A stretch of 56,031 nucleotides of DNA from JBHPGW01 sp042569785 (GCA_042569785.1 JBHPGW010000009.1:1-56031), one strand, 5' to 3'. Counted from the stretch's first letter, positions 16,822 to 24,963 are shown. A program made the numbers and translations. The notes: generated by a model not told the origin, from the letters alone.

Positions 16822-18432
16822 CTAATCGCTTTTCTTGATATCTATTATTGTCGCATTAAGGCCTGTCTGGATGGTTTTGACAGCTGGGTCCTTCATGATC
16901 TCGCTTCTTATCTGGCTGCTGGTCTTATTGTTATCTTCATCACTTTGGCCTTGTTCACCAGCCTGGACTTCGAGCTTTATCCTCAATGCCTCGGACGTAT
17001 GCCGGCGAAACAAAGACTCAATTTGCTCCAGCCTGCCATTGCCTTGGCAGATCGTTTTCGACCCTTGAGCTGAAGCTGGAAATACAATAGTCAAGATATT
17101 ACCCTCAAGCTGAGCAGGCTCGGCTGTTGCTAACAAAGCGCTCGTACCTTTAGGAAACATTGCCAGTATATTGTCCCAGTTGCTTTTTATTGATTCTATA
17201 TCATTGAGTTGACCAAAAGCAGCTTGCTTTTGAGCTGGTTCGTCTGCGGATATGGCGGGGGGCTCAGTAGTTTTTATTTTGTTTTTTTTTAAGTTGAGAT
17301 TTTTGGATCCGGATACAATGGTATCGACATTGAGGAAATGTTCGCTCAACGCGAATCTTAAAAGTGACGCTTCTAAAAGTGCTCGGCTACTGTCAGAGTT
17401 CTTGATGGTCCATCGCATTTTTTCCAAGGTGGTTATGCTGTAGACAAGCCCTGCGATATCGAAAAGTTCTGCCAACTGGTTGACTTGTTTTTTCTGCTGC
17501 TGCGTCAATATCAAAAGCCCCGTCTCGATGCCCGCGGTTTTGGCGACCATCAGGTCACGCATAAAATCGACTATCGCATCGACTATCTGCACCTCACTAA
17601 GCCCGCTGCTTAAGAGATCTTCGAGAGCCTCAAGCGTACCAGCCGCATCGCTGTTGCCTATCCTGGAAATAAGATTATAGACCTTCTCGCTATTGGCGCA
17701 TCCGAGGAATTCTTCCAGAAGTTCATTAGTAAGAGTCTCCGAGCCGGCACTTATAAGCCGATCAAGCAGGCTCAATCCGTCGCGCATCGAACCGTTAGCC
17801 ATTTTCGCCAGTGGCAGGACGACATCTTCTTCGTATTTTATTTTCTCCTGCTCAAGTACCCACTTGAGATGGCCGGCTATTGCCGAAGCACTGATATTTC
17901 CGAAGTCAAACTGCTGACATCTCGAATGGATCGTAGCGAGAACCTTATTAGGCTCGGTAGTCGCGAAGATGAACTTAACATGTCCGGGCGGCTCTTCCAA
18001 TATTTTCAAAAGGGCGTTAAAAGCACCGGTGCTTAGCATATGCACTTCATCGATGATATATATTTTATACCTTGCCCGTGCAGGGCGGTAGATCGCGTTC
18101 TGCCGAAGTTCACGAACCTGCTCGACCCCATTATTGGTCGCACCGTCGATCTCGATCACATCGATATCTTCGCCGGTATTCACAGCGACACAACTATCGC
18201 ACTTACAGCAAGGCTCGGTAGTCTCGGTTTCACTCGAAAGGCAGTTCAGGGCCTTAGCCAATATGCGTGCCATAGTAGTTTTGCCGACCCCGCGCGTGCC
18301 GGTAAACAGGAAAGCGTGAGCTACTCGGTCGGTTTTAATCGCGTTTTTCAGCGTTGTCGCCACCCCCTCCTGGCCGACTACATCGTCAAAAGTCTGCGAA
18401 CGATATTTCCTTGCAAGAACTGTATAAGACAT
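16822..18432 (-). CDS. dnaX: DNA polymerase III subunit gamma/tau
   Basis: The 536-residue AAA+ clamp-loader subunit has Walker A GTRGVGKTT (about 45-53), a zinc-binding cysteine group (CNC...CCKCDSC, about 63-82), Walker B IIDEVHML, the SRC arginine-finger motif, and domain III to about residue 370. A low-complexity linker then leads to a tau-specific C-terminal domain. The linker, at codons 381-384, contains nine consecutive A residues. Reading in either alternative frame stops within two to six codons, so a shortened gamma form of roughly 385-390 residues could be made by slippage. The start is ATG at 18432. It is co-directional with recR and divergent from the SRP RNA gene. Confidence 0.96.
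   Translation of the reverse strand: MSYTVLARKYRSQTFDDVVGQEGVATTLKNAIKTDRVAHAFLFTGTRGVGKTTMARILAKALNCLSSETETTEPCCKCDSCVAVNTGEDIDVIEIDGATNNGVEQVRELRQNAIYRPARARYKIYIIDEVHMLSTGAFNALLKILEEPPGHVKFIFATTEPNKVLATIHSRCQQFDFGNISASAIAGHLKWVLEQEKIKYEEDVVLPLAKMANGSMRDGLSLLDRLISAGSETLTNELLEEFLGCANSEKVYNLISRIGNSDAAGTLEALEDLLSSGLSEVQIVDAIVDFMRDLMVAKTAGIETGLLILTQQQKKQVNQLAELFDIAGLVYSITTLEKMRWTIKNSDSSRALLEASLLRFALSEHFLNVDTIVSGSKNLNLKKNKIKTTEPPAISADEPAQKQAAFGQLNDIESIKSNWDNILAMFPKGTSALLATAEPAQLEGNILTIVFPASAQGSKTICQGNGRLEQIESLFRRHTSEALRIKLEVQAGEQGQSDEDNNKTSSQIRSEIMKDPAVKTIQTGLNATIIDIKKSD
17282..17290 (-). other. A9 slippery run inside dnaX (tau/gamma switch candidate)
   Basis: On the coding strand the codons are TTA AAA AAA AAC, giving an A AAA AAA heptamer in the correct phase. 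A -1 shift leads to TGA six codons later; loss of one A leads to TAA two codons later. The position matches the linker between clamp-loader domain III and the tau tail. Thermus dnaX uses a nine-A run for transcriptional slippage, and E. coli uses A AAA AAG for ribosomal frameshifting. Confidence 0.55.
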
Positions 18433-18532
18433 TGTTTAAACTTGGTCATTGATTATTGATTAATTATGCCTGACTTTAACATTATTGGCGGAAAAGTCAA
18501 ATTGATTTTTTTGTGGATTTTTTCATTTCCTC

Positions 18533-18541
18533 TGATATACT
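18533..18541 (+). promoter_or_regulatory. Extended -10 promoter of the SRP RNA gene
   Basis: TGATATACT includes a TATACT -10 (18536-18541) with a TGn extension. The upstream TTGTGG at 18511-18516 is a weak -35 at 19-nt spacing. Transcription would start near 18548, about 20 nt before the mature RNA end, implying 5' processing. Confidence 0.45.
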
Positions 18542-18569
18542 ATGCCAAGTTGTAGAAAATAAGATTTTT

Positions 18570-18665
18570 GGCCGGGTCCCATGCAGGCCGAACACGTGAA
18601 TTTGGTCAGGCGGGGAACCGAGCAGCCATAAGCGTTCGTTCAGTTGTGCTGTGGTAAACCCGGCC
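18570..18665 (+). ncRNA. ffs: Signal recognition particle RNA, small bacterial (4.5S) type
   Basis: The RNA scaffolds Ffh for co-translational membrane targeting. The conserved apical domain is clear: GGTCAGG at 18604-18610, the CGG-GGAA-CCG tetraloop hairpin (18611-18620), then AGCAGCC (18621-18627) forming the asymmetric loop of the Ffh binding site. The ends pair as GGCCGGGT (18570-18577) with ACCCGGCC (18658-18665), so the length is about 96 nt. A run of seven T at 18669-18675 immediately follows, making the terminal stem a plausible intrinsic terminator. There is no Alu domain. It diverges from dnaX, a neighbourhood shared with many bacteria. Confidence 0.93.
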
Positions 18666-18688
18666 ACCTTTTTTTAAGGATCAATGAA

Positions 18689-19066
18689 ATGGCAGGATTA
18701 CCAGAAGTAGTAACTAAGGAATGGCAAGATCATGAAGGTGCAGCAATTTTCACAACAGTTGACGGGCAGGGTTTGCCCAATTCGGTTTATGTTAGCTGCA
18801 CAAAGTTTTATGATGACCATAGGATTGTCATCATAGACAATTACTTCAATAAGACAAGAGCTAATATTTCTACCGGCAGCAAGGGAGCCTTTCTTTTTAT
18901 TACAAAAGAAGGAAAAGCCTACCAGGTTAAGGGCAGTATCGATTACCAGACAAGCGGTGAAATTTATGATGACATGATAAAATGGTCTGACTCAAAGCAC
19001 CCAAGAGTTGCAGCCGCTGTCTTGAATGTCGAAGAAGTTTACACCGGCGCAGAAAAACTTTTTTGA
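18689..19066 (+). CDS. Pyridoxamine 5'-phosphate oxidase-like FMN-binding protein
   Basis: The 125-residue protein has the split-barrel flavin-binding fold: an N-terminal AAIFTTVDGQGLPNSVYV strand pair, then a central IVIIDNYFNKTRANI segment where the FMN phosphate is usually bound, and a C-terminal EVYTGAEKLF strand. Members reduce or bind flavins, but the substrate is unknown. The start is ATG at 18689 with AAGGA eight bases upstream. The longer frame from 18644 would run through the SRP RNA and is rejected. A small ferredoxin gene follows 68 nt later on the same strand and could supply electrons; that is inference. Confidence 0.82.
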   Translation: MAGLPEVVTKEWQDHEGAAIFTTVDGQGLPNSVYVSCTKFYDDHRIVIIDNYFNKTRANISTGSKGAFLFITKEGKAYQVKGSIDYQTSGEIYDDMIKWSDSKHPRVAAAVLNVEEVYTGAEKLF

Positions 19067-19134
19067 ACAGTCAAGAACATAAAAAACAAGTTTAACACAA
19101 ATGACCTTTTATTTTCGAAAGGGGGTTTCGTTAT

Positions 19135-19317
19135 ATGAAAGTTCGCATTGAAGATACTTGTACTGCTTGTGGATTGTGTGTCGATACCTGTCCGGAGGTT
19201 TTCGATATGGGCGCTGATATCGCGGAGGTTATCGTCTCTCTCGTGCCGCCTGAGTGCGAAGACGACGTTCAGCTGGCTGCTGACGACTGTCCCGTCGAAG
19301 CGATCATAGTTGAATAA
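19135..19317 (+). CDS. Single-cluster 4Fe-4S ferredoxin
   Basis: This 60-residue electron carrier has the cluster motif CTACGLCVDTCPEVF near the N-terminus and the final ligand-type cysteine in DDCPVEAI near the C-terminus. This is the pattern of Desulfovibrio/Thermotoga-type monocluster ferredoxins. The acidic surface is typical. A strong AAAGGGGG ribosome binding site precedes ATG at 19135. It ends 2 nt before the convergent proC stop. The partner enzyme is unknown; the preceding flavin-binding protein is a candidate. Confidence 0.92.
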   Translation: MKVRIEDTCTACGLCVDTCPEVFDMGADIAEVIVSLVPPECEDDVQLAADDCPVEAIIVE

Positions 19318-19319
19318 CG

Positions 19320-20126
19320 TTACTTTGACAGTTCTTTACTTCTTTTGCAGGCTGTTTGAATAGCCGCTTTGACCAGGTTATCGAATTTACCCTCGGCAAA
19401 AACTTTCAATGCCGCCTCGGTAGTTCCGCCTGGCGAAGTAACTTTTTGCCGAAGCTGACCAGGGCTTTCGCCTTTACTGTCAGCCTCAACTGCAAGCAGC
19501 CCTGCGCCTTTAGCGGTTTGCAGTACCAACTCTTTGGCAATATCAACTGGCAACCCCAACTCAACCGCCGCCTCTACCATCTTTTCTATAAGCAGAAAAA
19601 AGTACGCAGGCCCTGAGCCGCTGACCGCGGTTACCGCGTCGATCAGAGCTTCGTCATCAACGGTAACAGCTTTTCCAACCGCAGAGAATATCGCTTCAGC
19701 TTTTTTCAACATACCTTTTGCCCTGTCATTGGCAAAGAGCGCGCTTGCCCCTTCGCCTATTAGTGCCGGCGTATTGGGCATCACTCGAACTATTCCTACA
19801 TCGCCCAACACATCAGCTATATTAGCGACCGTAACTCCCGCCGCTATCGATATGATAAGCTGGTCCTTGACTGTGGTTTTTATACTTTCAAGGGCCTGGA
19901 CCATAGTTTGAGGCTTAACGCTAAGAACGATTATACCGACCTTGTCAGCAAGTTCACTGTTATCAGTGGTTGTATTGACGTCGTAGTTTTTGCTAAGATA
20001 GTCCAGCCTTTCGGGGCGAATATCACTTACATAGATGTTTCCACCCTTGCAAAGCCCCGCTGAGATCATCCCCTTAATGATCGCTTCTGCCATATTCCCG
20101 CCGCCGACAAATCCTATCGCTTGCAT
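19320..20126 (-). CDS. proC: Pyrroline-5-carboxylate reductase
   Basis: This 268-residue cytoplasmic enzyme makes the last step of proline synthesis, reducing pyrroline-5-carboxylate with NAD(P)H. It begins with the Rossmann motif IGFVGGGNMAEAIIKG. It has the conserved VVLSVKPQ-type strand, RVMPNTPALIGEGASAL, and the C-terminal signature spanning AVSGSGPAYFF and LRQKVTSPGGTTEAAL. The length is standard. The start is ATG at 20126 with AGGAG close upstream. No linked proline genes are present. Confidence 0.96.
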   Translation of the reverse strand: MQAIGFVGGGNMAEAIIKGMISAGLCKGGNIYVSDIRPERLDYLSKNYDVNTTTDNSELADKVGIIVLSVKPQTMVQALESIKTTVKDQLIISIAAGVTVANIADVLGDVGIVRVMPNTPALIGEGASALFANDRAKGMLKKAEAIFSAVGKAVTVDDEALIDAVTAVSGSGPAYFFLLIEKMVEAAVELGLPVDIAKELVLQTAKGAGLLAVEADSKGESPGQLRQKVTSPGGTTEAALKVFAEGKFDNLVKAAIQTACKRSKELSK

Positions 20127-20351
20127 TAGTCACTCCTTATAAAAATCAGTTCAGGTGTGACAATTCTACCAGCTATTTGCTCAACGTAAACAAAAAAAAG
20201 CTTTTGCCTGTTTTAGTGTGATGTTAATATAATAATTACGGTTTTTGTACGATTTTTGGCGATTTCCTTCGTTTTTGAGCAGTTGGGGGGTAGTTTTGTG
20301 GTAGTATTTGAGCTTTTTACCGAAAATCACAGAAAAAATGTTAAAAACTTG
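20127..20351. other. Divergent proC/nusA intergenic region, upstream part
   Basis: This A/T-rich stretch contains no reading frame with a ribosome binding site. It should hold the proC promoter, which I could not place with confidence. The nusA leader promoter and structured leader begin at its right edge; the whole gene-free gap is 578 nt. Confidence 0.4.
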
Positions 20352-20380
20352 TTGCTATCGAACAAACTGCCGACTATTAT
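20352..20380 (+). promoter_or_regulatory. Sigma-70-type promoter of the nusA operon leader
   Basis: TTGCTA (20352-20357) and TATTAT (20375-20380) are 17 nt apart, with an overlapping TATAAT a few bases downstream. Transcription from about 20387 would produce a leader of roughly 318 nt before the nusA ATG. Confidence 0.5.
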
Positions 20381-20456
20381 AATATATTCGTTTATAAGTA
20401 GTTAAAGGCTGCCAGAAAATTAGACTGACAAACTAAAGGTGTAACAGATGATTATG

Positions 20457-20676
20457 ACAGGACTAGCAAACCGTGAATTGTAGACGGGCGACAGAGCGGT
20501 ATCTGTGTGCCTGTACGCGAATGGTGGCCTGGGAAGTCAGGGTTTCTGCTTCAGTGGCTGATGGACGACAGGGTTTTTTCTGCGGGAGGTGTGCAATGTA
20601 GGTGAATTGCGGAAAATAACCACTGTTCGTTTTATGTGCTCTTGAAGTGGATGCCAAATATGGTTTCCACTTTTTT
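20457..20676 (+). ncRNA. Candidate structured leader (attenuator or riboswitch) of the nusA operon
   Basis: Hand folding shows an orderly set of helices. ACAGG (20457-20461) pairs with CCTGT (20510-20514) and encloses two hairpins: CCGT/ACGG (20471-20474 with 20484-20487) and ACAGA/TCTGT (20491-20495 with 20502-20506). CCTG/CAGG (20528-20531 with 20538-20541) follows. A long arm, CAGTGG/CCACTG (20552-20557 with 20620-20625), contains GCAAT/ATTGC (20593-20597 with 20606-20610). An intrinsic terminator ends it. CCACT (20620-20624) can instead pair with AGTGG (20646-20650) in the terminator's 5' arm, giving mutually exclusive states. I recognise no known riboswitch class. A free small RNA is the alternative. 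Confidence 0.5.
20645..20676 (+). terminator. Intrinsic terminator in the nusA leader
   Basis: AAGTGGA (20645-20651) pairs with TCCACTT (20666-20672), the inner CC/GG pairs extend the stem, and a T-tract starts at 20671. It lies about 30 nt before the nusA start codon, so read-through must be regulated or partial for the operon to be expressed from the upstream promoter. Confidence 0.75.
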
Positions 20677-20704
20677 GTTTTTTATAGATAAGGAAGTTGA
20701 AAAA

Positions 20705-21904
20705 ATGAATCCGGAATTGGTAAGAATAGTAAGCAACATCGCACGCGACAAAAATATTGATACCGAATCGATATTTATAGATCTGGAAGAAGCTATGATT
20801 TCGGCGGTTCGAAAGCATTTTGGTGAACCGGAAAGCGAAATATCGGTACAGATAGACCGAGCAACCGGTGCCGTTACCGCATTTAAAGACGGCGAGCAGA
20901 TAGATATGAAAAAACTCGGCCGGATACCCGCTCAGACCGCTAAACAGGTCATGATCCAGAAAATACGTGCCGACGAGCGAAGCAGTATATATACCGAGTT
21001 CGTAGGACGCAAAGGAGAGATCGTTAGCGGCTCGGTAGTCAGATACGAAAAAGGTACTCTTGTCGTTAGTATAGACCATCGGACCGAAGGGTTTATGCCG
21101 AAAGCAGAGCAGATAATGGGACAAAGTCACCGTCCGGGTGAAAGGGTTCGATGCCTGATCTACGATGTCAAAGAATCTTCGAACCAGGTAAAGATCATAT
21201 TGTCACGCACACATCCTGATTTTATCTATCGGCTGTTCGAATTGGAAGTGCCTGAGATCGCTGAAAGTATTATAGAGATAAGGGTACTTGCAAGAGAAGC
21301 AGGCTACCGAACCAAAGTGGCGGTCGTTTCGCACGATGATAAGGTTGATCCGGTAGGTGCTTGTGTCGGCGTTAGAGGCAGCAGGATCAAAAATATTGTC
21401 GAAGAGTTGGGCGGCGAGAAAATAGATATTGTTCGATGGAACGAGTCTTCGCAGATACTCATCACAAACGCGTTAATGCCCGCAAAGGTCAGTGAGATCG
21501 CCCTTTGCTTCGAATTAGGCAGAGCTACCGTTGTGGTCGATGAGGATCAGCTAAGCCTGGCCATTGGCAAACATGGCCAGAACGTTCGACTGGCAGCAAG
21601 ACTGACCGGATGGGACATCGACATACTTACGCCGTCCGAATACAATCAGGGCGTTGAACTGCTGACAAGTTGCATCAAAGGCATCGAAGGCGTCGAAGAT
21701 GCCGTCGTCGATAAATTGATAGCGCTTGGAGTGATATCAATTATGGATCTCGAAGATGTCGGCGCAGAGCCCCTGGTAAGCGAATTGGGTATCGACGCAG
21801 CAGCAGCTGAGCAGCTGGTCTCGGCTGCGTCCGAAGCGGTAAAGCAACAGGCCGCCAAAGCGAAAAATAACCAGGCTGAAGATGTCCTGGAACAGGAAAA
21901 ATAG
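20705..21904 (+). CDS. nusA: Transcription termination/antitermination factor NusA
   Basis: The 399-residue RNA-polymerase-associated factor controls pausing, intrinsic termination and rRNA antitermination. The N-terminal domain (MNPELVRIVSNIARDKN start) is followed by S1 (about 115-180) and two KH domains, with the conserved GACVGVRGSRIKNI near residue 220 and AIGKHGQNVRLAARLTGW near 290. A single C-terminal HhH-like acidic repeat ends the protein. ATG at 20705 is chosen because AGGAAG lies 8 nt upstream; a longer frame runs back through the leader terminator. It heads nusA-infB-rbfA, but rimP, normally first, is missing here. Confidence 0.96.
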   Translation: MNPELVRIVSNIARDKNIDTESIFIDLEEAMISAVRKHFGEPESEISVQIDRATGAVTAFKDGEQIDMKKLGRIPAQTAKQVMIQKIRADERSSIYTEFVGRKGEIVSGSVVRYEKGTLVVSIDHRTEGFMPKAEQIMGQSHRPGERVRCLIYDVKESSNQVKIILSRTHPDFIYRLFELEVPEIAESIIEIRVLAREAGYRTKVAVVSHDDKVDPVGACVGVRGSRIKNIVEELGGEKIDIVRWNESSQILITNALMPAKVSEIALCFELGRATVVVDEDQLSLAIGKHGQNVRLAARLTGWDIDILTPSEYNQGVELLTSCIKGIEGVEDAVVDKLIALGVISIMDLEDVGAEPLVSELGIDAAAAEQLVSAASEAVKQQAAKAKNNQAEDVLEQEK

Positions 21905-21952
21905 TTATAGCTTTGCGTAATTTTCAAAATACGCTCAAATTGGAGATTTAGT

Positions 21953-24502
21953 TTGGCAGCAACAAGAGTTTACATTTTAGCAAAAGAGCTTGGAGTAAAA
22001 AGCTCGGCGATCGTAAAAAAATGTCAGGACGAAGAACTTGACGTAGTAAAGAATCATATGTCTTCGATTTCTGCGGGACTCGCTGCTACTATTCGTGAAT
22101 GGTTCAGCGAAGGTGAGCACTCAACAACAGTTGAAACATCTGAAAAGGTTGACCTGAAAAAGGTACGTATCAAGAAAAAAGTCAAACGCAAAGCTCCTGC
22201 TAAGAAAAAGAAAGCCAAAGAAGAGGCTCCTGTCACTCAAGCAGAACAAACCGAAATACCTGCCGAACCAAAAGAGCCTGTCGTAGAAGAACCAAAACAG
22301 CCGGAACCAATCATACCTGCAGGACCAATGCTTCAAAAACCAAAGCCGGCAAAGTTGAGCGGTCCTAAGGTCGTGCGAGTCGAAGCTCCAGAGCCGGAGC
22401 CACGCGTTTACCACAGGAGAAAGCCAAAACCAAGGTACGACGCTCCTGTCACAGAGCCGTTGATGGAGACCGCTAAGGGTAAATTAAAAACAGTGGATAA
22501 GTCTACTGCCGATAAAAAACACGGCTCGAAACGTCACAAAGACCGCACACATGGACGCCGTCATGATGGCAGTGGACACGAAACCGCCAAAACCTCCAGA
22601 TTTGGTTCTCAGCGAAGGCAAAGGGACCTTGAAGAACGCAGAGCTCGGCTTAATGCTGCTACAGGTGGAGCTTTTAGAACCAGGCCTTCGAGAAAGATCG
22701 AGGAAAAATCCTATCAAGTCGCAGCTCCAGTCGCCAGGCCTGAAAAAACGACGATTGCCGAACCGATTACAGTAAAAGATCTATCTGCGGCATTAGCGGT
22801 TAAGACCTCTGATATTATCAATAAGCTCATGCGGCAGGGAGTAATGGCAACAACTAATCAAACCGTCAGGCCCGATATGGCTGAACTTGTAGCCCTGGAA
22901 TTTGGTACTGAGTTGATGGTAGAGCGAAAAGCAAGGCTTGAAGACAAGTTGGCAGAACAGTTCAAGCAGCTACCGCGTAAAAAACTTAAAAAACGTAGTG
23001 TCGTTGTAACAATGCTGGGCCACGTTGATCATGGAAAGACGAGCCTGCTTGACAAGATTCGTTCGACTCAGGTCACAGAAGGTGAAGCCGGCGGTATTAC
23101 TCAGCATATCGGTGCCTACCAGGTACATTTTGGTGACAGTTCTGTCACTTTCCTCGACACGCCCGGCCACGAGGCTTTTACCGCTATGAGAGCACGCGGA
23201 GCAAATATGACTGATGTCGTAGTGCTCGTAGTTGCTGCTGACGACGGATTAATGCCGCAGACAATAGAGGCTATTCATCACGCAAAGGCTGCCGAAGTCC
23301 CTGTTGTGGTCGCTTTAAATAAGATAGACCTGCCGGGATGTGATATAAATCGGATATACGCACAGTTATCCGAACACGAGATGGCTCCGACCGAATGGGG
23401 TGGTGACACAGAAGTTGTTAAGACAAGTGCCATCACCGGACAAGGCGTTGACGATCTCCTTGAACACCTCGAGTATACAGCAGAGCTGCTTGAGCTAAAG
23501 GCCGACGATACCATACCGGCAATGGGCTGGATCGTTGAAGCAAAGCTCTCTACCAGGCGTGGCCCGGTCGCGACAGTGCTGATTAAAGAAGGATGTTTAA
23601 AGAAAGGACAGGCAGTTGTCGCTGGCGGCGGTTTCGGAAGAGTAAAAACACTGAAAAACAGTTCCGGAAAGAGCATAAAAACCGCTATCAGTTCTATGCC
23701 GGTTGAAGTTACCGGCTTGAATGGCGTGCCGCAGGCAGGGGATAAATTTTATTGCCTGGGCGGCGATATCAATAAGGCGAAAGCCGTTGCACAGGAAAAC
23801 CAGATAACTTCCAGAGAAAACGCCTTAGCAAGACGAACACAGGTAACTCTCGACAACCTCTTCAGTCAGATAGAGGCTGGTAACGTAAAGGAATTAAACA
23901 TTATCATTCGTGCCGACGTCCAGGGATCGGTCGACGTTCTGATCAAGTACCTGGCAGAGTTGAGCACCGAGGAAGTTAAGATCAAAATACTACATGCCGC
24001 TACCGGCGGAATTACCGAAGGTGATGTTGTGCTCGCGGAAGCATCGAACGCTATCATTATTGGGTTTAACGTTATCAGTGACGAACATGTCGCGAAAATT
24101 GCCGAATCAAAAGGTGTTGACATAAGATTTTATAATATTATCTACCGTATAACAGAGGACCTGAGAGATTCGATGACTGGCCTGCTTGAGCCGGAAGAGA
24201 AGGAAAAGGAACTCGGCAGGGCAACTATAAGAACTATTTTCAAAATATCACGCATCGGTACCATTGCGGGATGTTTCGTAAATAGCGGGCTCGTCAAGCG
24301 AAAAGCCAAGGTTCGGTTGATACGTGATAACATCGTTATCAGGGACGATTTGACTATTGAGACGCTCAAGCATTTTAAAGAAGACGTTAATGAAGTCAAA
24401 ACCGGACTGGAATGCGGCATCAAGTTGGCAAAATTCGATGATGTTAAGGTCGATGATATGTTTGACTTCTATGAAATTGTTGAAATAGCCAGGACACTCT
24501 GA
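21953..24502 (+). CDS. infB: Translation initiation factor IF-2
   Basis: The 849-residue GTPase positions initiator tRNA on the 30S subunit and promotes subunit joining. The N-terminus has an IF2_N-like helix (RVYILAKELGVKSSAIVKK) and a long Lys/Pro/Glu-rich low-complexity region (about 60-260). A second IF2_N motif follows (ITVKDLSAALAVKTSDIINK). The G domain begins with TMLGHVDHGKTSLL (about 352-365), with switch II DTPGHEAF and NKID, then domains II to IV. The start codon is TTG at 21953, preceded by GGAGA. It lies 48 nt after nusA and 4 nt before rbfA. Confidence 0.97.
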   Translation: MAATRVYILAKELGVKSSAIVKKCQDEELDVVKNHMSSISAGLAATIREWFSEGEHSTTVETSEKVDLKKVRIKKKVKRKAPAKKKKAKEEAPVTQAEQTEIPAEPKEPVVEEPKQPEPIIPAGPMLQKPKPAKLSGPKVVRVEAPEPEPRVYHRRKPKPRYDAPVTEPLMETAKGKLKTVDKSTADKKHGSKRHKDRTHGRRHDGSGHETAKTSRFGSQRRQRDLEERRARLNAATGGAFRTRPSRKIEEKSYQVAAPVARPEKTTIAEPITVKDLSAALAVKTSDIINKLMRQGVMATTNQTVRPDMAELVALEFGTELMVERKARLEDKLAEQFKQLPRKKLKKRSVVVTMLGHVDHGKTSLLDKIRSTQVTEGEAGGITQHIGAYQVHFGDSSVTFLDTPGHEAFTAMRARGANMTDVVVLVVAADDGLMPQTIEAIHHAKAAEVPVVVALNKIDLPGCDINRIYAQLSEHEMAPTEWGGDTEVVKTSAITGQGVDDLLEHLEYTAELLELKADDTIPAMGWIVEAKLSTRRGPVATVLIKEGCLKKGQAVVAGGGFGRVKTLKNSSGKSIKTAISSMPVEVTGLNGVPQAGDKFYCLGGDINKAKAVAQENQITSRENALARRTQVTLDNLFSQIEAGNVKELNIIIRADVQGSVDVLIKYLAELSTEEVKIKILHAATGGITEGDVVLAEASNAIIIGFNVISDEHVAKIAESKGVDIRFYNIIYRITEDLRDSMTGLLEPEEKEKELGRATIRTIFKISRIGTIAGCFVNSGLVKRKAKVRLIRDNIVIRDDLTIETLKHFKEDVNEVKTGLECGIKLAKFDDVKVDDMFDFYEIVEIARTL

Positions 24503-24506
24503 TATT

Positions 24507-24908
24507 ATGGCGACGAGAAGGCAGGAAAAGGTGGCCAGAGTTGTAGCTGAGGCGGTCAGCGATGCTATTGCAAATCATCTCAATGACCCGCGAATCGAAG
24601 GTTTTGTAAGTGTCACAAGGGTCGAATTGGCCCCTGACCTGAGAAATGCAGAGGTTTATCTAAGTGTTTTTGGCAAGGATGAAACGTCCCAGAAGAAGAC
24701 TTTCATTGCAATAAAGCATGCGAGAACACGCGTTCAATCGCTCCTTGCCGGCAAGATAAAGAGCAAGTTTTGTCCTGTTCTGCATTTTCATATGGACGAA
24801 AAATTCAAGAAAACACTCGATGTGATGAACCTTATTGACAGGGCAGTCAGTGACACTAATCTGCAAACTAATGACGACGATGATGACGACGAGTATGAAA
24901 TACAATGA
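24507..24908 (+). CDS. rbfA: 30S ribosome-binding factor RbfA
   Basis: The 133-residue KH-like factor assists late 16S rRNA maturation and cold adaptation. The family pattern is visible: an N-terminal RRQEKVARVVAEAVSDAI helix, DPRIEGFVSVTRVELAPDL, then the helix-kink-helix HARTRVQSLLAGKI and a LHFHMDE strand. An acidic Asp-rich tail (about residues 122-130) extends beyond the core. It begins 4 nt after infB and is part of the same operon. truB, which often follows, is replaced by an unusual HhH-GPD-like gene. Confidence 0.94.
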   Translation: MATRRQEKVARVVAEAVSDAIANHLNDPRIEGFVSVTRVELAPDLRNAEVYLSVFGKDETSQKKTFIAIKHARTRVQSLLAGKIKSKFCPVLHFHMDEKFKKTLDVMNLIDRAVSDTNLQTNDDDDDDEYEIQ

Positions 24909-24921
24909 TACGTTTAGACCA

Positions 24922-24963
24922 TCCCGAAGTACATCGGGACTTGGGGCCCTCGCACAAGGCGAG
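24922..24963 (+). repeat. Two small hairpins between rbfA and the HhH-GPD-like gene
   Basis: TCCCGA (24922-24927) pairs with TCGGGA (24934-24939), and CTCGC (24949-24953) pairs with GCGAG (24959-24963). There is no T-tract, so they may act in RNA processing or stability, or be a remnant of a dispersed repeat. Confidence 0.35.

Noticed and set aside
18644..18688. Longer start of the flavin split-barrel protein
   Set aside because: It would overlap the SRP RNA and its terminator; ATG at 18689 has a good ribosome binding site and the family start.
20457..20520. Resemblance of GCAAACC...GGGCGACAGAG to a cyclic di-GMP (GEMM-I) riboswitch core
   Set aside because: The invariant GACGCAAAGCC and GGTAGC parts are missing, so only short matches remain.
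20521..20545. CCTGGGAAGTCAGG resembles the GGGAAG segment of cobalamin riboswitches
   Set aside because: The other B12-box elements (GCCACTG-type box in the right order, GGTG-AA-CC core) are absent, and the downstream gene is nusA.
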